From contig NZ_DDOV01000091.1 of NCBI RefSeq assembly GCF_002341865.1, forward strand, positions 1-11,628: a DNA stretch of 11,628 nt, read 5' to 3'. Numbering within the stretch: position 1 is the first letter of the stretch; every line of letters starts with the position of its first letter. The notes below the pieces were generated by a model. The model was not told the DNA's origin. It searched no databases and saw only the letters and a list, made by a program, of their open reading frames with translations. The stretch is from Clostridium sp. UBA2485 (GTDB taxonomy: Bacteria; Bacillota; Clostridia; Clostridiales; Clostridiaceae). Shown piece by piece: positions 1 to 7,114 of this stretch. Position numbers and translations under genes: made by a program.

Positions 1-36
1 TAGTAATTTTTACCGTCGTTTTCCGACTGCTTAATC

Positions 37-65
37 AGTTTATCACTTAATTTTTTCCTTGTCAA
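37..65 (-). promoter_or_regulatory. Strong sigma-A promoter firing left, out of the window
   Basis: Read on the minus strand there is a perfect -35 TTGACA (60-65), a 17-bp spacer and a -10 TAAACT (37-42). About 50 bp of nearly pure A/T lies just upstream (66-120) and resembles an UP element. A consensus -35 with such an upstream tract is typical of rRNA or tRNA operon promoters in clostridia. The transcribed gene lies beyond position 1, so its identity is inferred; no coding start is visible in the 36 bases that remain. Confidence 0.6.
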
Positions 66-398
66 CAACTTTTTTTATTTTTTTAAAATTATTTAAAATA
101 TTATTAAAAAGTTAATTAAAAAGAAACCTTTAAGCTATTCTGTATGTCTTAGTTCCTATGTGGAACTGCGACTTTTACATAGTATCATACGATATATATA
201 CTTCTCATAATAAAATATATCGTAATATAAATTTATTTTTTTATTTCTCCTATTATCTTTGATTTTCTTCATATTTTACATAGAGATACACGTGGAATTG
301 TTTATAGACTTAATGCAATCTATAACCGGTTTATAGCTTTATTATAAGTTTTATAATGTTATAAATTTAATTTTATAATTTATATTAAATGTAAATAA
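66..398. other. AT-rich intergenic stretch without a gene
   Basis: No coding frame with a ribosome binding site was seen on either strand. Three small symmetries stand out: a 6-bp inverted repeat AGTTCC/GGAACT with a 5-nt loop (151-167), a 10-bp inverted repeat TACGATATAT/ATATATCGTA with a 17-nt spacer (188-224), and a near-palindrome around AACCGGTT (320-336). None has a T-tract, so they do not look like terminators. Their function is unknown and the AT-rich ones could arise by chance. Confidence 0.5.
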
Positions 399-424
399 AA
401 TCCCATAGTATTCGCTATGGGATT
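391..424 (-). terminator. Rho-independent terminator of the parvulin gene
   Basis: A perfect 10-bp stem AATCCCATAG/CTATGGGATT (399-408 and 415-424) with a 6-nt loop lies 5 bp beyond the stop codon of the minus-strand isomerase. On that strand it is followed by TTTTATTTAC, a T-rich tail, which fits an intrinsic terminator. Confidence 0.85.
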
Positions 425-429
425 CTTAA

Positions 430-1173
430 TTATTTCATTTCTACTGAATAGATACCTTTTAATTTTTCAACTAATGCTAAAAACTCTTTATTTTGTTTTT
501 CATGTAATAAATTAGTTGTTATCATAGGCTTAACTTCTTCTAATGGTTTTATTGAAGGTTGTTTCTTATCCTCAACTTTTATAATATGAAATCCAAATTG
601 AGACTTAACTGGCTCACTAATTACCCCTACTTCTAATTCAAAAGCAGCCTCTTCAAATTCTGGTACCATTCTTCCTCTTCCGAATTCTCCTAAATTTCCA
701 CCTTGTGCTTTTGATGGACATTTTGAATATTCTGTAGCAGCATCTTCAAATGATTTTCCGTTTTCTATTTCTTCTATTATTTGTTTAGCGTGTTCTTCTG
801 AATCAATTAATATGTGTTTAGCTAATACAGTTTCTTCTGTTTTAAACATAGCTTGATTATTATTGTAAAACTCTTCTATTTCAGCATCATTAACTTCAAC
901 TTTATTAAAAGTTTTTGTTACTCCTATTTGTATTAATAGATCTCTTTTAAGCAGTTCTAATTGTTTTTTATACTCTTCTTCATTTTCTAAATTTTCATCT
1001 TTAGCATAGTTGTATATTAATTCATAATTAACAATTTGATCTAATAGTTGCTTTCTGCCTTCTTCAGTTTGGAAATAACTTTGATTTTGCTCTGGAAATC
1101 TAGCTATTGAAAAATCTAGATCCATCTGAGTTATTTCATTTCCATTAACTACGGCTAAAACTTTATTTTCCAT
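430..1173 (-). CDS. Cytoplasmic parvulin-type peptidyl-prolyl cis-trans isomerase (PrsA/SurA-like)
   Basis: A 247-residue foldase predicted to catalyse cis-trans isomerisation of prolyl peptide bonds. The N-terminal part (about 1-110) is a charged helical chaperone-like region as in the SurA/PrsA group. The parvulin domain spans about 115-203 and shows the family signatures AKHILI (His120), GGNLGEFGRGRMVPEFE (about 158-174) and FGFHIIKV (His196). There is no signal peptide or lipobox cysteine; the protein starts MENKVLAVVNG, so unlike secreted PrsA lipoproteins it should act in the cytosol. The start ATG (1171-1173) is preceded by AAAGGAG at good spacing. It is monocistronic, with an extended -10 promoter upstream and its own terminator. 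Family assignment is firm; client proteins are unknown, and I leave the symbol blank because prsA normally means the exported lipoprotein. Confidence 0.93.
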   Translation of the reverse strand: MENKVLAVVNGNEITQMDLDFSIARFPEQNQSYFQTEEGRKQLLDQIVNYELIYNYAKDENLENEEEYKKQLELLKRDLLIQIGVTKTFNKVEVNDAEIEEFYNNNQAMFKTEETVLAKHILIDSEEHAKQIIEEIENGKSFEDAATEYSKCPSKAQGGNLGEFGRGRMVPEFEEAAFELEVGVISEPVKSQFGFHIIKVEDKKQPSIKPLEEVKPMITTNLLHEKQNKEFLALVEKLKGIYSVEMK

Positions 1174-1216
1174 AATACGTCTCCTTTATTACCTTATTGA
1201 ATTATCCTATTCTCCT

Positions 1217-1225
1217 ATCATAACA
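1217..1225 (-). promoter_or_regulatory. Extended -10 promoter of the parvulin gene
   Basis: On the minus strand TGTTATGAT forms an extended -10 (TG-n-TATGAT) about 45 bp upstream of the isomerase start codon. No good -35 hexamer is seen at 17 bp, which is tolerated by extended -10 promoters. This is prediction from pattern only. Confidence 0.45.
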
Positions 1226-1372
1226 TAGCCTATGCAAAAACGAAATAATTTTCTAGAAATGACAGGAATTATATACTTATATATAGTAATTATATTAGAT
1301 TAAAATCTTTTCATGAATGATTTTATTATAAAACAATAAAATTTTTTATTAAATAAATTGGAGATTAAAATC

Positions 1373-1785
1373 ATGAATTCTAATATTGTGCATAGCCCCA
1401 ACTATATTAATATAGATGACAATCTAAGATTAAAGACTATAATAGAAGAAGATTATAAGCTAGCACTACCATGGTATAGAAATCCTAAAGTACTTTATTA
1501 TTCTGAAGGGGTTACTAATAGATTATATGATTTAGAAACTATAGATAAAATGTATAAATACTTAAAAAGCATTGGTGAGGTCTATTTTATAGAAATACTT
1601 GAAAATAATATTTGGAAAGCAATCAGTGATACTGCACTATCAGAGCAAAATATTTAAATTTGCAGAAAATATCTATATCAATATATAAGTATAATGAAAG
1701 ATCTAAAAATTTATTTACTTCTTTTGGATTTGTTAAAACTTATGAAGATCATGAATTAAATTATTATGAGCTAAGCTTAAACTAA
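1373..1785 (+). pseudogene. Broken GNAT-family N-acetyltransferase (internal deletion and frame change)
   Basis: The first open part (1373-1657) encodes a GNAT-like N-terminus (INIDDNLRLKTIIEEDYKLA..., then WYRNP) and stops at TAA 1655-1657 just after SEQNI. In another frame, 1654-1785 reads LNLQKISISIYKYNERSKNL, continues TSFGF, and ends with its own TAA; this is the typical C-terminal beta-strand and helix of a GNAT enzyme (the IYKYNERSKxLFxxxGF signature). The part between, which should carry the acetyl-CoA pyrophosphate-binding loop (Q/R-x-x-G-x-G/A), is absent, so the gene has lost roughly 35-50 codons and changed frame. The start is taken at ATG 1373, because TTGGAG (1358-1363) sits 9 nt upstream as ribosome binding site; a TTG start at 1358 would lie inside that site. 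The product should be inactive. A sequencing error alone would not explain the missing segment. Confidence 0.75.
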
Positions 1786-1803
1786 TTTTAGGAGGAATTG
1801 ACT

Positions 1804-2139
1804 GTGAAATTTTTATTACTAGTATTTATTGCATTTATAATATTTTCTTTAGTATTATGTTTAAAATCATTTAAAAAGCATAAAATAGTGAAATTAAATA
1901 AACCTATACTAATATTACTATTATTCTCAATAATAATTACTATTTCCCTTGGGGTAAATTATGTAGGTGCTTATAACAATATAGAACATACTGTTGATAT
2001 TAATAACTTTTTATCATATTTAATAATAGGTAAAAATACCCCTTCTTTAGAATTATTTAAAAATTATTTTGATAAATCAGTACTTGTAAATATTGTTCTG
2101 CTTGTAGGATACGCTTTCTGTCTTATATTTGAGACATAA
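1804..2139 (+). CDS. Small three-helix membrane protein, function unknown
   Basis: A 111-residue hydrophobic protein that I do not recognise. Three membrane segments are visible: about 2-20, 35-56 and 91-109. A short basic loop (KSFKKHKIVKLNK, 21-33) lies between the first two, which by the positive-inside rule would be cytoplasmic; the loop of about 35 residues between helices 2 and 3 would face outside. It has no catalytic motif. The GTG start at 1804 is chosen because a perfect AGGAGG (1790-1795) lies 8 nt upstream; the TTG at 1798 would leave only 2 nt. It starts 18 bp after the broken acetyltransferase and may once have been its operon partner. No clear terminator separates it from the sensor kinase, but that gene has its own promoter. 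Confidence 0.65.
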   Translation: MKFLLLVFIAFIIFSLVLCLKSFKKHKIVKLNKPILILLLFSIIITISLGVNYVGAYNNIEHTVDINNFLSYLIIGKNTPSLELFKNYFDKSVLVNIVLLVGYAFCLIFET

Positions 2140-2216
2140 ACTGAAATCATATCCCCTTTAGTTATTCTTTGATTACAGAATATTTGATTTATTCAGGAAA
2201 AAATTTTTTCACTATA

Positions 2217-2225
2217 TGCTATAAT
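2217..2225 (+). promoter_or_regulatory. Extended -10 promoter of the two-component operon
   Basis: TGCTATAAT (2217-2225) is a perfect extended -10 about 45 bp upstream of the kinase start. The -35 position is A-rich and poor. This suggests constitutive sigma-A transcription of the kinase and regulator, separate from the sigma-54 promoter they are thought to control. An A6T6 palindrome (2197-2210) lies immediately upstream and may bend the DNA. Confidence 0.6.
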
Positions 2226-2269
2226 CGTTTTATACTTCTATAAGTAGAAAATAAAGGAGTGCAATGATT

Positions 2270-4615
2270 ATGAGAAAATCTTTAGTTGTTAAGATAATAA
2301 GTTTCTTTGTTCTCATATGCATAGTACCATTTACACTATTTACTCTCTTCTTTGTTCAAGAAAGCAGAACTATAGAAGAGAAAAATATGAGAGAAAATCT
2401 AGGTGCACTTGCTAAAGAAAAAGCAGATGTTATTTCAAAGGACTTAGATCAAGTAGAAAGAGAAGTGGAAAATTTATCTCAATGGGCAGAGTATATTTTA
2501 AATGAAAAGCAAATTAGGAAATCTATTCCAAATTACTATTCTTTCGATAGTAGAGGAGTGCTAGAAAGACAGATAAATAAAGAAATTTCTTTAAGCAATA
2601 TTTCAAATGTATATATGCCTAATAATATTGAATTTACTGAAGAAGTAATAAATGATCTTATTAATACGGAAAAGTTAGATAATGTTTTTAAAAAAATTAA
2701 AGAAAGTAACTCTTCTATAGAATACATATATATGGTTTCAAATAATGGATTTATTAGAGTATATCCTTATTTGTCCAATTTGACTTTTGCCCCAGATCAT
2801 GATCAAAGAAAAGATCCATTTTATACCTTAGTAACGCAGGAAAATAATAATAACTCTAAAGCAATATGGACTAAACCTTACTATGATTACGGTGGAAAAG
2901 GATGGGTGATTACCTGTTCTCATCCTATTTATATAAATGGAATTTTTAAAGGGATTGTATGCATAGATGTTTCTTTAAACAAAATTAAAAAGGCGCTTGC
3001 AGACTTTAGTTTAGGGGATTCAGGATTTGCCTTTATAATAGATCAGGAAGGAAGTGTTATTTATCATCCAGAGTATATGAAAACAAGTCCTATACAGGGT
3101 GAGTTGCTTAATACTAATATTTTTAAACAGCAAATTAGTGAAGCTTATGAAAAAATATTATCTAGTATGACATATGGTGAAAACGGACTCCTCTTATATG
3201 ATAAAGATTCAGAGGAACACATCGTTTCCTTTGAGCCAATTAATAACTTAGGATGGAGCATAGGTATAGAAGTTAATAAGAATGAATTTGTAGTTGGTTT
3301 TAAAAATTTAGCATCAAAGTTTTGGTTAGCTATAATACTTATTATATTTATGCTTTTACTTATGGGAGTTCATCTTTCTTTAAAAATAACAAATCCTATT
3401 TTAACTCTTACTCAAGATGCTAAAAAAATTGCCAATGGAAAATTTGGTGAGACTGTAAAGGTAACTTCTAAGGATGAAATAGGTATTTTAGCTGAGTCTT
3501 TCAATACCATGAGTAGAAAAATTGAAGAATATACAGAAAGTATAATTAGAAATAAGAATCAGCTAGAAACTCTTTTTAATAGTTTTAGTGGAATAATGAT
3601 GATTTTAGGACCAAATTATCAAATTAGAAGAATTAATCATAAGGGGCTAAATATAGCTAAAAAAAGTTTTAAAAATGACAATATTATAGGTATGTTTTGT
3701 TACCAAGTTTTCAATCAGTCAAACTGTCCTTGTGGAGATTGTCCTATAATAAATACATTAGAAACTAAAGCTGAATATAAAAGTGAAATTTTAAGAGACT
3801 CAGAGGTGTATCATCTTTGGTCATTTCCTGTATATAATAGTTTAGGTAATATTGATGAAATAGTTGTACATAGTAGAAAAGTAACGGAGCAAGTTATGCT
3901 TGAAAAAGAACTTATTCAAGCTGAAAAAATGGCTGCAATTGGGCAAATGTCTGCAGGAATTACTCATGAATTAAAAAACCCTTTAGCTGTAATAAAAGGT
4001 GCTTCATACTTACTTAATTCTTGTAGTAATGCCCATAAAGATGAAATAGTTAAAGAGGCTATTGAAGAAATAGACTCTAACATTATAAGAGCTGAGAAAA
4101 TTATTTATAATCTTTTAAATTTCTCTCGTCCTTCAGATGAAAAAATAAAAAAAATAGAAGTTAGAAATCTTCTTGAGCAAGTGCTTCTTTTAGAGAAAAC
4201 ATCTATCATTAAAGGAAATATTGATGTAACTATAAACTTACCTAATGAACCACTATATGTATTTGGTAAATCTAGTTCTATAAAACATGTATTTTTGAAT
4301 CTCATTACTAATGCAGTTCAAGCAATGCCTAAAGGAGGGAAACTAAATATTAACGGGAAAAACATAAATAATGAAAAAATAGAAATATGTTTTTCTGATA
4401 CAGGTTTAGGAATACTAGAAGAAAATCTAGACAAAATATTCAGACCTTTCTTTACTACAAAAGAAACAGGTAAAGGTACAGGACTAGGGCTATGGATTGT
4501 CAATAAAGAGATTGAAAAGCATGGAGGGCAAATTAAAGTACGAAGTAAATATAAACATGGGACAACCTTTATGATTATACTCCCTTCTAAGGAAAGGTGT
4601 GATATAGATGCCTAA
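2270..4615 (+). CDS. Membrane sensor histidine kinase (dCache-HAMP-PAS-HisKA-HATPase)
   Basis: A 781-residue sensor kinase, autophosphorylating on His and passing phosphate to the response regulator that follows. Order of domains: membrane helix about 5-27; an extracellular double-Cache domain about 35-330, including WTKPYYDYGGKGWVIT (Trp200) and GIVCIDVSL; membrane helix about 351-372; HAMP about 373-425; PAS about 430-540; HisKA with the H-box THELKNPLA (His566); HATPase_c with N-box NAVQAM (about 681), DTGLGI (Asp710) and FFTTKETGKGTGLGL. The PAS domain carries a cysteine cluster, Cys477 then CPCGDC (486, 488, 491), suggesting metal or redox sensing in addition to the outside ligand. AAAGGAG (2253-2259) fits the ATG at 2270 better (10 nt) than the one at 2264 (4 nt). 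It overlaps the regulator gene by 8 bp, so the two are probably translationally coupled. The ligand is unknown; Cache domains of this layout often bind amino acids, amines or carboxylates. Confidence 0.93.
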   Translation: MRKSLVVKIISFFVLICIVPFTLFTLFFVQESRTIEEKNMRENLGALAKEKADVISKDLDQVEREVENLSQWAEYILNEKQIRKSIPNYYSFDSRGVLERQINKEISLSNISNVYMPNNIEFTEEVINDLINTEKLDNVFKKIKESNSSIEYIYMVSNNGFIRVYPYLSNLTFAPDHDQRKDPFYTLVTQENNNNSKAIWTKPYYDYGGKGWVITCSHPIYINGIFKGIVCIDVSLNKIKKALADFSLGDSGFAFIIDQEGSVIYHPEYMKTSPIQGELLNTNIFKQQISEAYEKILSSMTYGENGLLLYDKDSEEHIVSFEPINNLGWSIGIEVNKNEFVVGFKNLASKFWLAIILIIFMLLLMGVHLSLKITNPILTLTQDAKKIANGKFGETVKVTSKDEIGILAESFNTMSRKIEEYTESIIRNKNQLETLFNSFSGIMMILGPNYQIRRINHKGLNIAKKSFKNDNIIGMFCYQVFNQSNCPCGDCPIINTLETKAEYKSEILRDSEVYHLWSFPVYNSLGNIDEIVVHSRKVTEQVMLEKELIQAEKMAAIGQMSAGITHELKNPLAVIKGASYLLNSCSNAHKDEIVKEAIEEIDSNIIRAEKIIYNLLNFSRPSDEKIKKIEVRNLLEQVLLLEKTSIIKGNIDVTINLPNEPLYVFGKSSSIKHVFLNLITNAVQAMPKGGKLNINGKNINNEKIEICFSDTGLGILEENLDKIFRPFFTTKETGKGTGLGLWIVNKEIEKHGGQIKVRSKYKHGTTFMIILPSKERCDIDA

Positions 4616-5987
4616 TAAGCTAAATAAAATTTTGATGATAGATGATGATGAAAGCTTTTTAAAAATTCATTCTAGAATTTTAAAGTCTAAAGGATATGAT
4701 GTTGATATAGCTACTAATGGAGAGTATGCTCTTACTATGCTTAGAAATGAACTTTATGCCGTAGTTATATGTGATATTGTAATGCCAGGTATTAGTGGTA
4801 TTGATGTATTAAATAAAATTAAGAATGAACATATTGATATTCAAGTAATTATGCTTACAGGGGAAGCTTCAATCTCAGGTGCAGTTGAAGCTATGACCTT
4901 TGGTGCTTATACTTATCTTGTAAAACCTTTAAATATAGAAGAATTTCTTTTAAATGTGGAAAGAGCAGTAAACTTTTACAACTTAAATACTGAGAATAGA
5001 ATCCTAAAAAATAGAATTAAAGCAATGGAAAAAAGAGTACAGTTATTAGGTAATAGTGCTGAAATTAGAGAAATCAAAAGAAACATTAATATTGTTGCGT
5101 CTGCAAATGCCACTGTATTAATTACTGGTGAAAGTGGTACAGGAAAAGAAATTGTTGCTAATCTCTTACATCAAAATAGCTCTTGTAGTGATGGTACTTT
5201 AGTAAAAGTAAATTGTGCAGCCTTGTCCGAGAGCATTCTAGAAAGTGAATTATTTGGTCATGAAAAAGGGTCTTTTACAGGAGCAATATCAACGAAAATT
5301 GGACGATTTGAAATGGCGAATGGTGGAACCCTTTTTCTTGACGAAATTGGTGAGATTTCTCCAAAACTTCAAAGTAAACTTCTTAGAGTGTTACAAGAGA
5401 AGGAATTTGAACGTGTAGGCGGTACTAAAATTATTAAAGCTAATTTCCGCTTAATAGCGGCTACTAATAAAAATTTATCTGAAGAGGTAGCTAAAGGTAA
5501 TTTTAGAGAAGATCTTTTTTATAGAATAAATGTAGTTCCTATTCATATGCCACCATTAAAAAATAGACTTGAAGATATTCCTATACTTCTTAATCACTTT
5601 CTGCAATATTTTTGTAGTGAAATGCGCAAACCTTTCATGGCTTTTTCTGATGAAGCATTAAAAATCCTTTTGGACTATAGTTGGCCTGGAAACGTCCGTG
5701 AGCTAAGAAATCTAGTGGAGAGGTTAGTAGTCTTTTCTTCTAGCACTATAATCCATACTCATGCTTTACCAAAAGAAGTAAAAAATGAGGAAATAACTAA
5801 TATTAAAGATGATGAAATACCTTTTCTCGAAGCGAAAAAATTTTTTGAAAAAAACTACATAACTCAAGCCTTAAAAAGAAATAACTGGAACATTTCTGCT
5901 ACGGCAAAGCAAATAAATATTGCTAGAAAAAATCTACAACTGAAAATTAAACAGCTAGATTTATCAAAAGATGATACAAAAATGTAG
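4608..5987 (+). CDS. Sigma-54-dependent response regulator (NtrC/AtoC family)
   Basis: A 459-residue enhancer-binding protein. The receiver domain (about 6-120) has the acidic pocket Asp12-14, phospho-acceptor Asp56 in CDIVMPG, the MLTGEAS strand and the conserved Lys in YLVKPLN. The sigma-54 AAA+ domain (about 145-370) has Walker A GESGTGKE (174-181), the sigma-54-contacting loop GSFTGA (221-226, a common variant of GAFTGA), Walker B GGTLFLDEIGE (Asp245, Glu246) and the distal WPGNVREL motif. The C-terminus (about 420-455, NNWNISATAKQINIARKNL) is a Fis-type helix-turn-helix. All parts expected for an active sigma-54 activator are present. Its ATG overlaps the last codons of the kinase gene, so the kinase is almost certainly its partner. 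The first sigma-54 promoter downstream (6136-6152) is the obvious target. Residual uncertainty concerns only the physiological signal. Confidence 0.96.
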   Translation: MPNKLNKILMIDDDESFLKIHSRILKSKGYDVDIATNGEYALTMLRNELYAVVICDIVMPGISGIDVLNKIKNEHIDIQVIMLTGEASISGAVEAMTFGAYTYLVKPLNIEEFLLNVERAVNFYNLNTENRILKNRIKAMEKRVQLLGNSAEIREIKRNINIVASANATVLITGESGTGKEIVANLLHQNSSCSDGTLVKVNCAALSESILESELFGHEKGSFTGAISTKIGRFEMANGGTLFLDEIGEISPKLQSKLLRVLQEKEFERVGGTKIIKANFRLIAATNKNLSEEVAKGNFREDLFYRINVVPIHMPPLKNRLEDIPILLNHFLQYFCSEMRKPFMAFSDEALKILLDYSWPGNVRELRNLVERLVVFSSSTIIHTHALPKEVKNEEITNIKDDEIPFLEAKKFFEKNYITQALKRNNWNISATAKQINIARKNLQLKIKQLDLSKDDTKM

Positions 5988-6001
5988 CACTATGTAACTA
6001 A

Positions 6002-6056
6002 AAGGTGTCTAAGAAACTAAGATATTTAGTAAAAGTCTTAGTTTCTTAGACACCTT
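6002..6056. repeat. Long perfect inverted repeat, candidate enhancer site for the sigma-54 activator
   Basis: Two 21-bp arms (6002-6022 and 6036-6056) are exact reverse complements around a 13-bp spacer. Each arm holds two direct copies of a CTAAGA box 8 bp apart (6009-6014, 6017-6022; as TCTTAG at 6036-6041, 6044-6049). No T-tract follows on either strand, and a separate good terminator lies just downstream, so this is unlikely to be only a terminator. Its centre is about 134 bp upstream of the start site predicted for the sigma-54 promoter, the usual distance for an activator binding site. Direct binding by the neighbouring regulator is inferred. It would also form a long hairpin in the 3' end of the regulator mRNA. 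Confidence 0.6.
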
Positions 6057-6094
6057 AAATTAGCAATTATAACAAAATAACATAACTTTTCAAT

Positions 6095-6133
6095 AAAAAA
6101 GCAAGGAAATTACTAAATTTCCTTGCTTTTTTT
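6095..6133 (+). terminator. Strong rho-independent terminator of the kinase-regulator operon
   Basis: A perfect 16-bp inverted repeat, AAAAAAGCAAGGAAAT paired with ATTTCCTTGCTTTTTT, with a 6-nt loop, ending in a run of seven T (6127-6133). By symmetry the A-run on the left could also make it work on the minus strand. It ends 3 bp before the sigma-54 promoter, insulating it from read-through. Confidence 0.9.
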
Positions 6134-6135
6134 AA

Positions 6136-6152
6136 TTGGCATGTCACTTGCT
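6136..6152 (+). promoter_or_regulatory. Sigma-54 (-24/-12) promoter of the amidohydrolase gene
   Basis: TTGGCATGTCACTTGCT matches the -24/-12 consensus (TGGCAC-N5-TTGCW) with the invariant GG (6138-6139) and GC (6150-6151) exactly 12 bp apart start to start; only one position of the -24 element differs. Transcription should start near 6163, about 44 bp before the ATG at 6207. It lies directly downstream of a gene for a sigma-54 activator, which strongly supports the call. No second match was seen in front of the permease, the kinase or the alpha/beta hydrolase. Confidence 0.88.
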
Positions 6153-6206
6153 TTATATAATTTTAGAACCTACAAATTTATATGATAATTAAGGAGGATT
6201 ATAAAA

Positions 6207-6905
6207 ATGAAAACAAGAGAAAAATTTATATCTTATTACTATGAAACATTAAAAGATTTACCAGAGGTAACATTAGACCCCAAAAAAACTGCACTTTTAA
6301 TAGTTGACATGCAAAATGAATTCATACTTAAAGATTTTGGCGAAGCACTGGAATTTAAAGCTGCAGGAGAATGGGAACGTTGGATTCCTTTTCATGATAG
6401 ATTGGATAATATTGTAATACCAAATAATCAACGTCTTTTGAAATTCTTCCGTGACAAAGGATTAACTGTAACTTTCGGACGCATTGCTTGTCTACGTGAA
6501 GATGGTGAAGACAGGTCACCTGTTCAAAAATCAGAAGGCTGGAATAATATTCTTCTTCATGTTGATAGCTTTGCTGCACAAATGATTGAAGAATTAACTC
6601 CTCTGAAAAATGAAATAGTAGTTAATAAAACTACTGATAGTGTTACAACTGGTACAAACTATCTTCAAATATTAAAATTCATGGGTATCGAAACTGTTGT
6701 AGTTACAGGAATAGTTACAGATCAATGTGTTGGAAGTACAATAAGAGGCCTTGCAGATGCTGGCCTAAAAGTTATTTGTGTTGAAGATTGTTGCGCCGCA
6801 AGTTGTATGGAACTTCATAATATGGAACTTAAAATAATGAACTTAGTATACTGCGATGTATTAAACACAGATGAAACAATTGAGTTGATAGAAAAAAATC
6901 TATAA
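6207..6905 (+). CDS. Isochorismatase-family cysteine hydrolase (probable amidase)
   Basis: A 232-residue cytosolic enzyme of the isochorismatase-like superfamily, whose members mostly hydrolyse small amides (nicotinamide, N-carbamoyl compounds, biuret, ureidoacrylate) with release of ammonia. The catalytic triad is visible: Asp34 in LLIVDMQNEF, Lys141 in VVNKTTDS, and the nucleophile Cys174 in VTGIVTDQCVGST. The segment VICVEDCCAASC (about 190-201) is unusually rich in cysteine. True isochorismatase activity is unlikely, because no siderophore or enterobactin genes are nearby. Start ATG 6207 has AAGGAGG (6191-6197) 9 nt upstream. It is the first gene behind the sigma-54 promoter and is followed 209 bp later by a permease in the same direction, suggesting uptake and hydrolysis of one substrate. 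The substrate cannot be told from sequence. Confidence 0.88.
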   Translation: MKTREKFISYYYETLKDLPEVTLDPKKTALLIVDMQNEFILKDFGEALEFKAAGEWERWIPFHDRLDNIVIPNNQRLLKFFRDKGLTVTFGRIACLREDGEDRSPVQKSEGWNNILLHVDSFAAQMIEELTPLKNEIVVNKTTDSVTTGTNYLQILKFMGIETVVVTGIVTDQCVGSTIRGLADAGLKVICVEDCCAASCMELHNMELKIMNLVYCDVLNTDETIELIEKNL

Positions 6906-6935
6906 AACTCTATTTATATAATTAACATATCTATT

Positions 6936-6986
6936 TATGCAGATAATTGTTTTATTAAACTAAGTTTAAAGGTAATTATCTGCATA
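6936..6986. repeat. Nested hairpin between amidase and permease genes
   Basis: A perfect 13-bp inverted repeat TATGCAGATAATT/AATTATCTGCATA (6936-6948, 6974-6986) encloses a second one, TTAAAC-TAA-GTTTAA (6955-6969). No clean run of T follows, only an AT-rich ATAAATTTTAAAAG, so termination would be partial at best. It begins 31 bp after the amidase stop codon. Likely roles are a weak terminator or an mRNA processing or stabilising structure that sets a different level of amidase and permease expression. Confidence 0.55.
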
Positions 6987-7059
6987 TAAATTTTAAAAGT
7001 AATTTTTAATAGAAATAAATATCCTTGAAAGTAAAATTTATGATAATCATTAAAGATAT

Positions 7060-7088
7060 TTGATATTTTTAATATATTAATTTGTAAA
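7060..7088 (+). promoter_or_regulatory. Possible weak sigma-A promoter of the permease
   Basis: TTGATA (7060-7065) matches the -35 consensus at five of six positions and stands 17 bp from TGTAAA (7083-7088), a poor -10. The ATG is only 26 bp further, leaving room for a short leader with the ribosome binding site. The permease may instead depend on read-through from the sigma-54 promoter. Confidence 0.25.
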
Positions 7089-7114
7089 CTCTAAGATAAA
7101 CGGAGGAGATTTAA

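Noticed and set aside
1358..1372. TTG start adding five residues to the acetyltransferase fragment
   Set aside because: The TTG is part of TTGGAG, the ribosome binding site for the ATG at 1373.
1798..1803. TTG start two codons before the GTG of the membrane protein
   Set aside because: It would be 2 nt from AGGAGG; the GTG at 1804 has the normal 8-nt spacing.
2536..2727. Open frame on the minus strand inside the sensor kinase gene
   Set aside because: It is antisense to the Cache coding region, has no ribosome binding site and no recognisable protein character; the same holds for minus-strand frames at 4105-4305, 4318-4503 and 6355-6579.
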